A DNA stretch of 64,000 bases. Source: Hymenopus coronatus. Lineage: Eukaryota > Arthropoda > Insecta > Mantodea > Hymenopodidae. Below are positions 32,669 through 42,812 of the stretch, in pieces. The stretch is taken from the NCBI GenBank assembly GCA_030762935.1, contig CM060882.1, forward strand, positions 18,295,001-18,359,000, written 5' to 3'. The notes beneath the pieces are model-generated. The model was not told the DNA's origin and searched no databases. It saw only the letters and a program-made list of their open reading frames with translations. Every line of letters begins with the position of its first letter. Within the stretch, counting starts at the first letter, position 1. Both the position numbers and the translations under genes were made by a program.

Positions 32669-33019
32669 ACTTTTTTCTTGCCTCTAATGCAAAATTAGCT
32701 TACAAAAGATATCATTGCAGCCGATATAGCGGGCACTGACACAAGAGAAATAAGACACCTCGCTTTGTACAAATCTCTAATTAACAATACAAATTCTAGT
32801 ATTTAATTGGTTATATTTTGGATTGGAATTCCAATCCTTGTTCCTTGTTCTAAAATAAAATACAGCACTTTGTTTTGTTTCATAGCTTTTGGTTACGTTA
32901 ATTCAAAAAATAATTCGTTGCTTGTAGCTCATTATTTTAGCGATAGTCATTAATAATTTATTTCCAGCTTGAAGCGCTTCCGCATGTATGCCAGGGGACC
33001 CTGTAAAAGGAAAAAAAAA
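32669..33019. other. No recognised feature
   Basis: No repeat or coding signal noted. Confidence 0.35.
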
Positions 33020-33876
33020 TCGTATGTGTACCATTCACATGACTTTCTCTAAATCCCTGCAACAAATTATTCTTAAAAAGCTTATACTTCTATTTATTTT
33101 ATGCTAATCAGAAAAAATTAGCAGAAATAGTCTTATTACTTGCTTCCTTGTAAGTAGAAGCGAAATGAGGGACTACCATAGGTTAAAGTGATAGTCAAGA
33201 GCTGGTTGCTATGTCAATGAAGTTCCTTTGATTATATGGATAGGAGTTGACAAGTTCCTGTATGAGAAAAATATACCTTTTCATAGCAGAAACCAAAAAT
33301 AAGGAATGTCTCAAAAACGACGAACTCCACAAAAAAAATATATACAACATAAATTGTGTGTTTTCATGTACTCTACATTTTTTTGTGTAGTAAGTTTTTG
33401 TCCATCTCTTACGGTTTAGCAGTTATTCAAAATGCAGTAAAATTCATCCAGGATAAACTACTCTTCAGAGGCTATTCCCAGAAAATTCAAGATATACATT
33501 TTATTTGTCACGTAAATATCTTTAATATACGAAATTTTAATCAAAATCGTTAGAGCCATTTTTGAGAAAATCAAAATTTTCGAAAAAAGTTCCATGTAAA
33601 GGGTAGTTGGGGGTGGGGGGATTTTTCTCAAAAGCTTCGTGTCACATCCCTGGAGGATACTAAACTTAAATACCAAGTTTGGTATTTTACCGACTTTTTG
33701 TTTTTGAGTTATCGTGTTCACAGACACACGGACACACGGACACACAGACACACAGACACACACGGACCTTTTTGTGAAAATGAACATATATTTCCGGTGA
33801 AATCTCGGTATCGAATTTTTGGGTGGAGTGCAATACCTTCTCTATACACTACGTACATAGTGCGTATAGAGAAAGA
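33020..33876 (+). mobile_element. HL element, full length
   Basis: Starts after an A9 run and ends GCGTATAGAGAAAGA. The ~20-bp segment after GAAAATG and before ACATATATTTCCGG is deleted. CA block variant CACACGGACACACAGACACA. Confidence 0.95.
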
Positions 33877-33946
33877 AAAAGAAGACAATAATTAAAAAAA
33901 AACAAAAAAATACTGCGGCACCCAGTATGCGAACAAAGAACTTCCA

Positions 33947-35185
33947 CGAGGGTTGTCCCAGAAGTAACCGACCTAACAAGGAAATCACAACCATATGGGT
34001 GAAAAACATTTTTATTTCTCTACATAGTCTCCTTTCAGCTCGATACAATTTTCCCAGCGATGGCCAATAGCTTCGATACTCTGGTTATAGTGAGAACTAT
34101 TGAGATCTGCAAAATAGTCATCAATTGCAGACTCCACATCTTAATTGTTGGTAAATCTTCTATCACCAAGCCATTTCTTCTAGTTTGGAAACAGAAAATC
34201 AGAGGGGGATAAATCTGGCGAGTAGGGTGCACGAGGAAGCAATTCGAACTTTAACTCATTGATTTTGGCCATGACGATAATGAACACGTGAACTGGTGCA
34301 TTGTCTTGATGAAACAAAACTTTCTTTTTCGCTAAGTGCGACTGTTTTTGCTCAATTTCATCACTCAAACGCTGTAACAAGTTTATATAATATTCGCCAT
34401 TGATTACTTTTCCTTTCTTGAGATAATCAATGAAAATTATCCCGCGTGCGTCCCAGAAAACTAACGCCATGAATTTGTCTGCAGATGGAACTCTCTTCGA
34501 CTTCTTTGGAGCCGATTCTCCCCTTCCAATCCACTGTTTCGATTGTCCTTCGTCTCAAGTGTGAAGCGATGGACCCAGGTTTCATCTATTGTTATGAACC
34601 GAGCGAAAACTCAGTTTGCAACTAAACATTGCCAAACACTCGACTGAAACATCCTCACGATGTTCTATTGCGAGCAAACGCACCACCCATCTTGCACACA
34701 ACTTTCTCATATCCAAATTATCAGTCAGTATGCGATGTACAGAACTTTCTGAAATGCCTGCAATGTCTGCTAGCTCGCGCAATTTCAATCGACGGTCATC
34801 CAATACCATTTGGTGGATTTTCTTTACAATTTCTGGACTGGTAACCTCATTTGGTCGACCACTGCGATGTTCGTCTTGGCAGCTCGTATGGCCGCGTTTA
34901 AACTCTGCCACCCAATATTTCACTGTTGTAAACGAAGGAGCAGAAACCCCCAAAGTAGAATGTTTCTCAGATTTAATATTAGTTGGACTAAGATATTTCA
35001 AATGAAAGTATTGTATTACATGACGATGACCAGTTTTATCCATGTTTACAAATTCGCTGAGAGCATTCGCTATTGATGGCTGCCAAACAAATGCTAAACA
35101 ATGTAACATCGGCAAACTTCAAACTTAAGCTTTCTAAGGTTGGTACTTTTACCATTGTTGTCGAGTACTTCTGGGACAGGCACTG
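33947..35185 (-). mobile_element. Mar-3, full-length dead mariner
   Basis: 1239 bp. The inverted ends share the core TGTCCCAGAAGTA (33954-33966; complement near 35163-35178) inside CGAGGGTTGTCCCAG and CAGTGCCTGTCCCAG. TA follows the right end; the left flank is CA. Unlike Mar-1, -2 and -4 it is not inside an HL element. Confidence 0.85.
34020..35042 (-). pseudogene. Mar-3 mariner transposase, nearly intact
   Basis: Starts at MDKTGHRHVIQYFHLKYLSP (helix-turn-helix), then VKYWVAEFKRGHTSCQDEHR and a second helix-turn-helix (LRELADIAGISESSVHRIL). The catalytic region keeps all three acidic motifs: TIDETWVHRFT near 34560-34590, FHQDNAPVH near 34300, YSPDLSPSD near 34205. Lesions are a one-base frameshift just after TIDETWVH (about 34550) and a stop after SDFLFPN (34180), before about 50 C-terminal codons. 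By eye the best-preserved catalytic core in the window. Confidence 0.9.
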
Positions 35186-35187
35186 TA

Positions 35188-36097
35188 GGTGAGAACGCAA
35201 AATACTAGCCGTTTGGCTAAGAAAGCAGATTAGGTAATAGTATGAAAAATAGAATCACAACTGAAGTTTTACAACATATTATACATTGAAATATTAATTG
35301 CTTCATTATGTGAACTTTACCAGTTGTCTTCTACTTCTCTCTTACCGCACTATTTATCATTACTAAATGTATACATTATTGTCGTTGTCCGTAACAATAT
35401 CTATTATTCATTGCGGCGCATATTTCGGTTTGCTTCGCTAACTACTATTTGGATTCGTAAACGGTGGGAAATGGCCGATAAGGCTTTAACCGGTTTTGCA
35501 GGCCTCTACAGTCAGTACTTTAATTGGTGAAACAGCTATTTTACCAAAACGCAGACTTAACATCTTTAACCCGAGTTAAAAATGATCGTAGTTGGTGCCC
35601 TTAAAGGCACCAACCGGAAGCAGCACATGGCCTTTCTCGCTTGCTATGTATGAGAAATTGCTGACTCATATAACTAAACCAAAACTTCGATTTCTTAATC
35701 GAGGTTTACAACCTCGTGGTGAAAGGAGCTTCATTGTTCAAACAATAAAGGTTTATAGCTGGGTTAACATAAACTAAAATAAACGAAAAATAATCGCAGG
35801 TGGTGTCTCTAAACAATTGTAAATCTCACAAATCTAGTGGGTTCCCCTCTAAGTTTGCTGTGTGTAATAAGTAGGACAAATTCCAACATATCTGAATGTA
35901 TAAAAAATTATCATTAGAGCTGCTACAGGTAGTAAAAACTGGGTGGAGTAAAGAAGTATATACTTCAGAGTTGGGTATAAAACAGAGGATTGGAATAGCT
36001 GCCTTAGGTAGGCAGGGTAGAAAGCTCGTAAGGTTTGAAGCGTTTTTAGGTGCTGGCCGTAGTATGCACCACGTTTTTTTTTTAATTGAAAAAATAC
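35188..36097. other. Mostly unrecognised; short LINE-like match
   Basis: 35625-35670 (TTTCTCGCTTGCTATGTATG, AGAAATTGCTG) resembles the LINE at 31374-31430. A hairpin TTGGTGCC-CTTAAA-GGCACCAA lies at 35595-35616. Nothing else is supportable. Confidence 0.4.
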
Positions 36098-36336
36098 AGT
36101 TCCGGAGGCTTGTCAGGACTCCGGCGCTGTATTCCTTTTTTCTCCAGTTTCCTACATTTCCTTAGTAGACCTTATTATTCTTAACGTTTTCCTTTTACAT
36201 ATACATACACAAACATAGATACATTTACAAACACAGAAAACGCCCATGCCCAAGGCGGGACTCGAACCCACGATCCTGTGCACTACGATTCGCCAAAGCG
36301 AGACATTTTAGCGAGCGCGGCCACCAAGGACGCCAA
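36098..36336 (-). repeat. SINE-D
   Basis: Full copy in reverse: 3' signature GTTCCGGAGGCTTGTCAGGA, CTCCGGCGCTGTATT; B box GGGACTCGAACCCACGATCC; head GCGAGCGCGGCCACC. Confidence 0.85.
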
Positions 36337-37544
36337 GTATGAGGCGTTATAATGGTGCACCATGTTACAGAGACAAGTATGTAGCAGTATGTTATTGGCC
36401 CCGTGCTCAGATGTGCGATGACGTTGGTGGTGCTTAAAGATTCACTCCACTGCCAGATGAGTAGATCTACGTACCTTATGCTGTGCAGATCTACTACCGA
36501 TGAAATGCATCAGCTAGACTCAGCCTGCATACTGGTTTGACTCATCGGGGTGTAAGCAATAAGGGTAGTTTGGGGAGTGATCTTATGAAATTGCTTAGAC
36601 ACACGTTACTTTTCCTTCAATTTATTGTCACTAGAAAACACAAGATAAGCACTTTGCTTTACAACCTGCTAAGTCAATTATTTACAGGGGCTTTCTTTAT
36701 CGACAATTCACACGTATTTTACTTATAACCCTTTTCTCTTTAAGTTAGCTTTATATAATTAAGTCTGGATGCGCTTCACTGACTTTATCTATCCACTACT
36801 GAGGGCGGCGATAACAAATTAAGTATCTATGAGAGTTGCGTTGTTCAACTTGAAAGCCGATGTAACTATGTGACAGCTCTGACGTAACTTCAGTGCTTCG
36901 ATACAACTAACAAACAGCTCCGATGTGTGGCAATCTTCTCCTTATACAGCAAAAATACTGTCATGGTGGCTTCCTTCTGATTGGTCAGAAAGGCCGCGAA
37001 ACTGGAGTCGATATTACCCAAAATACATCATTTTCCTCCCAGGATACAACATACACCCACGTCACAAGTGTTACACAATGGAAAAATACTCTTTTCCAAA
37101 CTAAAAGGGACTTTATCGTCACACGTAGTTCGTAAGTGCCCGGACAAAAGAGCATCTGCTAACTATGAAAGCCTCTCACTCCAATTTCCAAGTTTGGTGT
37201 AAACAACTCTCAACTGCTCTTACTAAAAGCTGATTTTTGCACTCTTAATACATAAAATAATCCAGTATTGGCACTCTTTAAATATAAAATAGTTAGAATT
37301 TGTCGTGACAGTCATAATGAAAGTACGTGTGCTAAGAGATAAGATATTTGTATAAACATTGTATCTCTATGTGAATGCGTGGTTGTAGGAACGAGTGCCA
37401 GTGTGTGGATGTGTATTATCAGAATGCTTTTTGGTTTGTTTCTTTTGTTGTTGTAACCTTGTGTTGTGAATATAAAATAGATGTGTGTGATATTTTAAAT
37501 TCAAATATTTTTTTCTTAATCCAGTACCGTATAACGTACATATT
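36337..37544. other. 1.2 kb without recognised element
   Basis: Frames of 60-73 codons near 36537-37202 show no motif. No repeats are shared with the rest of the window. Confidence 0.4.
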
Positions 37545-38345
37545 AGGTGGATAAGGTATTGTATTCCACAAAAATCAACATCGACATTTACTGCAAATAC
37601 ATATTTTGAGGACCCCTGGATCCAAAAGAAACTTTTTTAGGAAAAGGTCAGTGTTGTGTCTGTATGTGTGTCTGTGGATAGCACAACTCAAAAACGAAAA
37701 GTCGGTTAAATGCCAAACTTAGTATTTAAGTTCAGTATCTTCCAAGGTCCTTCTTTTCCTACTATATGGAACCCAAACCTGGGCCCTAACAACAGAGAAA
37801 GAAAAATGTTGGGAATATGTTAAGGAAGTAGAAGAGAAAGATTCTATGCGTCAGCCTCCGTGACAGAATCCGCAACAAAGAACTGAGGAAGATGACAGGC
37901 GTCAAAGTCAAGACAGCATCAGCCTCCTGCGTCAAATGGAAGTGGGCGGGTCACGTCATGAGGATGGACCACAACAGGAGGGCGCACAAGACGACAGCCT
38001 ACGATCCAAGAGCCGGCCAAAGGGACGAAGGCTGGCAGAAAAAAAGATGGGCAGACACTTTGAAACTTCACTTTGGATAGCAGCGGCCAAGGATCGCAGA
38101 GAATGAAGACTACTGATAGAGGCAACATTAGGATCTTTCCCGAACTGGCTAAACGGGATTGTGAGAACAGCCACCTCGCCAGCCAAGAGACCCTTGCCCT
38201 ACAGGGAGTCTATAGGCTTATTCTAATCTTCCAAGGATACTACACGAAAATTTTCAGTAAACCCCCCCCACTCTAAACTACCCTTTACGTGAAACACTTC
38301 GAAATTTTCTATTTTCTGAATAATTACCCCAACGACTTTGATTTA
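37545..38345 (-). mobile_element. HL element interrupted by RTE fragment
   Basis: The 3' half (GGTATTGTATTCCACAAAAA to TTCAGTATCTTCCAAGG) is split at 37748 and resumes at 38226. It is truncated after TTTTGATTTAGAGCCATT. Confidence 0.85.
37748..38225 (+). mobile_element. RTE-like non-LTR 3' fragment, copy 1
   Basis: Flanked by an 11-bp target duplication ATCTTCCAAGG (37737-37747 and 38226-38236). The encoded C-terminus, across frame changes, includes VKWKWAGHVMRMDHNRRAHK and WQKKRWADTL. The kWxWaGHvxRm motif is characteristic of RTE/BovB-type ORF2 ends. It is 5'-truncated, as expected for retroposition, and ends in a TTATTCTA-like tail without poly-A. Frameshifts make it inactive. Confidence 0.8.
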
Positions 38346-38389
38346 GAGCCATTTACTGCCAGAGTTTTTTATTTTTGTTTTGTTGTAGC

Positions 38390-38394
<5 letters not shown>

Positions 38395-38440
<46 letters not shown>
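38395..38440 (+). repeat. (TG)n microsatellite
   Basis: About 20 TG units following ATATATA, next to a truncated HL end. Confidence 0.8.
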
Positions 38441-38541
38441 TATTTGAGTATTGACAGTGTTTTTAATATAAAATAGGGGCAGATAATAATTATTTATATT
38501 ATAAGTGGCTTAAATAGACGACTATTACTTCTAAGAGGGGT

Positions 38542-38887
38542 GTTTAGTACACGAATTTGCAAGCTGTTTTATCTTACCATAATACTAACTGAAATACTCT
38601 TATATTTATTAATATTAATATTATTAGAGCCGTCATTACAAGAAATTGAATTTTAATCGTGAAGTAGGTAGTGTTTTGTTTGTTCGTTGCTACGTAACCC
38701 CGCCGGAATAAATAGTTTAGTACACGAATACGCAAGCTGTTTTATCTTACCATAATATTAACTGAAATACTCTTATATTTATTAATATTAATATTATTAG
38801 AGCCGTCATTACAAGAAATTGAATTTTAATCGTGAAGTAGGTAGTGTTTTGTTTGTTCGTTGCTACATAACCCCGCCGGAATAAATA
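38542..38887 (+). repeat. 173-bp tandem duplication
   Basis: Two head-to-tail units (38542-38714, 38715-38887) begin GTTTAGTACACGAAT and end CCCCGCCGGAATAAATA. Only about five base differences, so the duplication is recent. The content is not recognised; each unit has an AT-rich centre (TTATTAATATTAATATTATT). Confidence 0.95.
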
Positions 38888-38946
38888 GTTTCAATTGTAG
38901 TTTTTAAACTGCACCAAATAAATCAATAGATGAATGAACATGGATA

Positions 38947-39141
38947 TTTCAAGAAGTTTTAGATTACGCTAAAGAAGCTGTACTTAGTATGTTACCCGGA
39001 AAGTCGAATGACAAGGAATTTTCATTATTTAAAGAATGGGGAGCTGCCATAGGAGTTAAAATAATATACAATGAAATAAAATACTTACTTTATTTCACGA
39101 TGAAACAAAGACACATTTTTGTTGTTTCCTGGGATATATGA
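38947..39141 (+). pseudogene. Possible tyrosine-recombinase-type N-terminal fragment
   Basis: A 64-codon frame without its own start reads EVLDYAKEAVLSMLPGKSND, KEFSLFKEWGAAIGVK, NEIKYLLYF. The YAKEAV-S-LP-KS ... F-LFK-W pattern resembles the N-terminal core-binding domain of integrase-like proteins seen in Crypton/Ngaro-type elements and in some domesticated genes. It ends in a stop after VVSWDI. No catalytic domain follows. Tentative. Confidence 0.35.
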
Positions 39142-39344
39142 AGTGTATACATGAAGTCTATAGGATAGGATAATATTATAAATTCAAGTATTATTCTACA
39201 GAGCATGAGCCATCGACGGTGTGACGCAACTGATGAAATACTGTATACTTAATAAATATTACTACTATTTCTAGTACTAGTACTATACCTACTGCTATTA
39301 ATTAGGGTGTTAGCGCCGCATGGTACATAGTTGTGACGTATTGA

Positions 39345-39690
39345 TAATGTAGTGTGTACGTATGGTACTAATATGATGAAAATGAGGCAGTGGTTGCGTG
39401 GTAGACCTTGATGTTTTCACTAGCAGTGGAAGGCGGTTGAAGTTGGATGGGTGTTAAATATAAATACCACTGGTTTACGGGAACTAACAATTTTAATATT
39501 TACATAGAATTCAATTGCTGTTGTGCAACAAGTCATCAGAATCTTTATCCGTTTCATTTTCTCTCAAGATACAAAGATTACAATGCAACCCAACATACAT
39601 TCGTAACGTCTTAAATGTGAATCGTCTCCGATTGGCATGTAAACAGGCTTTTATATTGTGATTGCAGCAAAACGGAAAAAGGCTCATCAT
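39345..39690. repeat. Unknown repeat R-A, copy 2
   Basis: Partner of 15945-16262. The minus-strand frame 39511-39693 reads HNIKACLHANRRRFTFKTLR, MYVGLHCNLCILREN; the Cys/His content hints at a zinc-binding remnant but no family is recognised. Confidence 0.55.
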
Positions 39691-40744
39691 CAACTATCCG
39701 GTAAGATACTCCATGAGCAGTCATTTTCGTAGCAACACCTCGTAGCACATTTTGTATTTCACGCAGTATTGAAAATCCGACAATTTTTCTTCACTTTACT
39801 ACTTTCTCTACAAAATGGAAATGGCGTGTTATTTATGGACGCTCTTTAACTACTGTGGTTCTCAGCGTCCCATTCTAAATTGGGCGACTTTCTCTACAGG
39901 TACTACGTATATACATAGTATACAGAGTGTTTCAAAAATAGGGGCATAATTTCAGGTATGTATTTCGCACATGTAGACAATCAAATTAGTTCATTATAAC
40001 ATTTGTCCGGAAATTCTGCATTTCCGAGTTATGGCCTTCACAACATTGAAATTCACTAGAACGTTTTTCTTTCCGCAGGTTGTTGTCATTACAGATGTTC
40101 AAAATGTCCACATCCTGCTTCAATACAGACCTCACATCGATGTCTCATTGACCTGCGAACACGGTCCCAAACTCCAGGAGTATTGCGAATGTCCTCACAA
40201 CTTGCCACAATTCGATTCCGAAGGGATTCCAAATCCGGCACCGGAGACGAATAAACCAATGATTTTAAATGGCCCCACAAGTAGAAATCGAGAGGGTTCA
40301 GACAAATGCACTATAGCTTAATACAGGACACTCGGTGACATTTCGCGCGACACGCACAGCCAGTGCATTCTAGCGGGTCGGCCTTGAGCTGGTGTTGCTG
40401 TAGCTTCAGTATAGCCTACGAAATAACAATAATGATTAATTAAAATGTAATTTAGCTGTGTATCGGTCTACACAGTGTTATAAGGATTATCATACAGAGA
40501 AGTACTGAACTATGTCTGGTAAGGTTTGTGGAAAATATGAGGACAGTTTTAATATAAACAAAAACTTTTGTCACTGATGGTTCAGAGAGAGCAGATAGAC
40601 AGATATTTTATTCATCCTGCAGATCATACATATGTACATGCAGTAACTTTGAACTTCTGAAGCTTTCCACGAGATAAAACATTATAAGAAGATTATATTA
40701 TTATGAAACGTTAATGTACATAACCACTCCAGGGAAGCAATAAT

Positions 40745-41767
40745 ATGAAAATGAGATCATTGCTGAACATCTCTCAGGAAAATCCATTTATTGAAATTTA
40801 TAACTGTAGAGTGTATTTCTTCCATGATGCTCCACACCTGTTGAAATCAGTGAAGAATAATTTGAAACGGCATTCTATAATTTGTGAAGATAGAAAGGTT
40901 TCTTGGAACCATATTGTAGAATTTTATAAAAAAAGACAGAGCCATGAAACCTCGGTTAGCTCCAAGGTTGAACCAATCAATTGTATTGAACTACCACCAT
41001 TTAGTCCAATAAAGGTATGTTTGGCCGTTCTGTCTGTTGTTGCATTAAAACGCATGTTGCGTTTAATTCTACGTCTGATGAAACATTAGCTATCGCTAAT
41101 TTCATTGAAAAAATCACATGACTTTCTCTACATCTCTACAGCAAAGCATTGTTAAAAATCTGAAATCTTCTAATTGCCTCATGCTAATAAAGAAAAAATT
41201 AGCAGAAATCGTCTTATTACTTGCTTTCTTTTAGTAGAAGCGATATAAGTCAGTACCATAAGTTAAAGCGATAGTCAAAAGCTGGTTGCTATATGACTTA
41301 AGTTCCTTTGTTTGTATGGACAGGAGCTGACAAATTCATATATGAGAAAAGTATGTTTTTCAAAGCTGAAACCAATAACAAGGAATATCTAAAAAACAAT
41401 CAACTCCACGAAAAAATGTATATAACACAAATTGTGTGTTTTAAAGAGCTCTACATTTCTCTTACGGTTTACCAGTTATGGAAAACTCCGCAAAATTCAT
41501 CCAAAATAAAGATGTCTTCAGAGGCTATTCCCAGGAAATTCAAAATATACATTTTATTTATCACGTAAATATCTTTAATATACGACATTTTAACCAAAAT
41601 TGTTAGAGCCATTTTTTAAAAAATCAAAATTTTCGAAAATTTTCCCATGTAAAGAATAGTTGGGGGTGAGGGATTTTCTTGAAAATCTTTGTGTCGCATA
41701 CTTGGAAGATACTGTATTTAAATGCCAAGTTTGGTATTTAACGAACTTTTCGTTTTTGAGCTACGCT

Positions 41768-41799
<32 letters not shown>

Positions 41800-42812
41800 G
41801 CGCGCGCATTTTTCTAAAAATGCATATTTTGGAATCAGGGGGTCTCAAAACATATACTTGCAGTGAAACCTTGGTAGCGAGCTTTTGGATGCAATACAAT
41901 ACGTTCTCTATACACGATGTTCATATTACGTGTAGAGAAAGTAAAAATGGACTGTCTATTTGACATTTTCAACTTGTCTCAAAATCATTGTGCTAAATAG
42001 TTGCGCTATGCAGTAAATGACGAACGTAAACATTTACTGTATTTGAATGAATTATGAAAATTCTTAGAAAACCACTGTAATGAATGGTCAGCGTAAGAAA
42101 TTTGATTGTTTTAATGCACATATTGGCATTAAAATTATTGTGGCAGGAACTAAAATGTCAATATGGTTTCTCATATTTACTTACAAGACGACTCACACAA
42201 GAGTTTGGAAATTTAGTTTTCTGTTATTAGGGACAAGGGTGGGAGCAATGTAACCCCAGATTCCTCAAAATTCAGACAATGTCTTAGACTTGCAATTACA
42301 AATCAGTTATTACAATCGTCTGACGACAGTAATTGTGCCTATGGATGTAAGCAAGTTTTTAGTTCTAAAGTCTGATTTACCTGAAAAATGTAAATCATTT
42401 GTAATTCAGCCTTCTACACTAATTATACCAGAACAGCAAAAGTGATCATTTTCCAGTTAATGTTCAACAGCGTGCAGATTCATGTGTATGCACGTGGATA
42501 TGTGCAAAATTTCCTCATGAGAAATGTATAAATAAATAGGTAGACATTGATGAGAGCAGATGTAGTAAATTAAAATGTGCAGTTTGCTCTGAAGCGTTAT
42601 GGAAATGCTAGATTCATGTTTCACAACGAATCTGCTTATACAATGTACATCAGCAGCAATACTCAATTTAATGAAAATTGTCTTCATTATATTTCTGACA
42701 GTAGACTGCATGTTAAACTAAGGTTAAACATGCGTGTAGATGATGCATTATTCACTTGCATATGTGAAAGTTGTAAATATGTGTTTATTGGCAAAGTTTT
42801 AATGTGTTAATA
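40745..42812 (+). pseudogene. P-type transposase remnant
   Basis: 40745-41089 encodes a stretch with VYFFHDAPHLLKSVKNNLKR, matching the conserved F-D-PHLLK-RNNL motif of P/THAP9-type transposases. After the HL insert, 41948-42330 reads MDCLFDIFNLSQNHCAK, then RLTQEF and, in a shifted frame, FSVIRDKGGSNVTPDSSKFR. That is the tail region with the (N)RLTQD..EN-F-IR--GG-N--P motif. A terminal frame with FHNESAYTMYISS ends at 42809. The 440 bp before 40745 do not give a clear THAP finger, so the 5' part is deleted or unrecognisable. Confidence 0.75.
41113..41942 (+). mobile_element. HL element, innermost layer of the nest
   Basis: Inserted in the P-type remnant: TCACATGACTTTCTCTACAT to GTGTAGAGAAAGTAAAAA. 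It has a full palindrome with one changed base (ACGATGTTCATATTACGTGT) and a long CA run (41766-41799). HL activity therefore both predates and postdates the mariner and P-type insertions. Confidence 0.95.

Noticed and set aside
32160..32687. 178-codon frame across an HL end, poly-A/T and a SINE-A
   Set aside because: It passes through three unrelated repeats and two homopolymers, so it cannot be a gene.
35595..35616. Short hairpin TTGGTGCC-CTTAAA-GGCACCAA as a terminator
   Set aside because: No gene precedes it, and Rho-independent terminators do not apply in this genome type; only noted as a hairpin.
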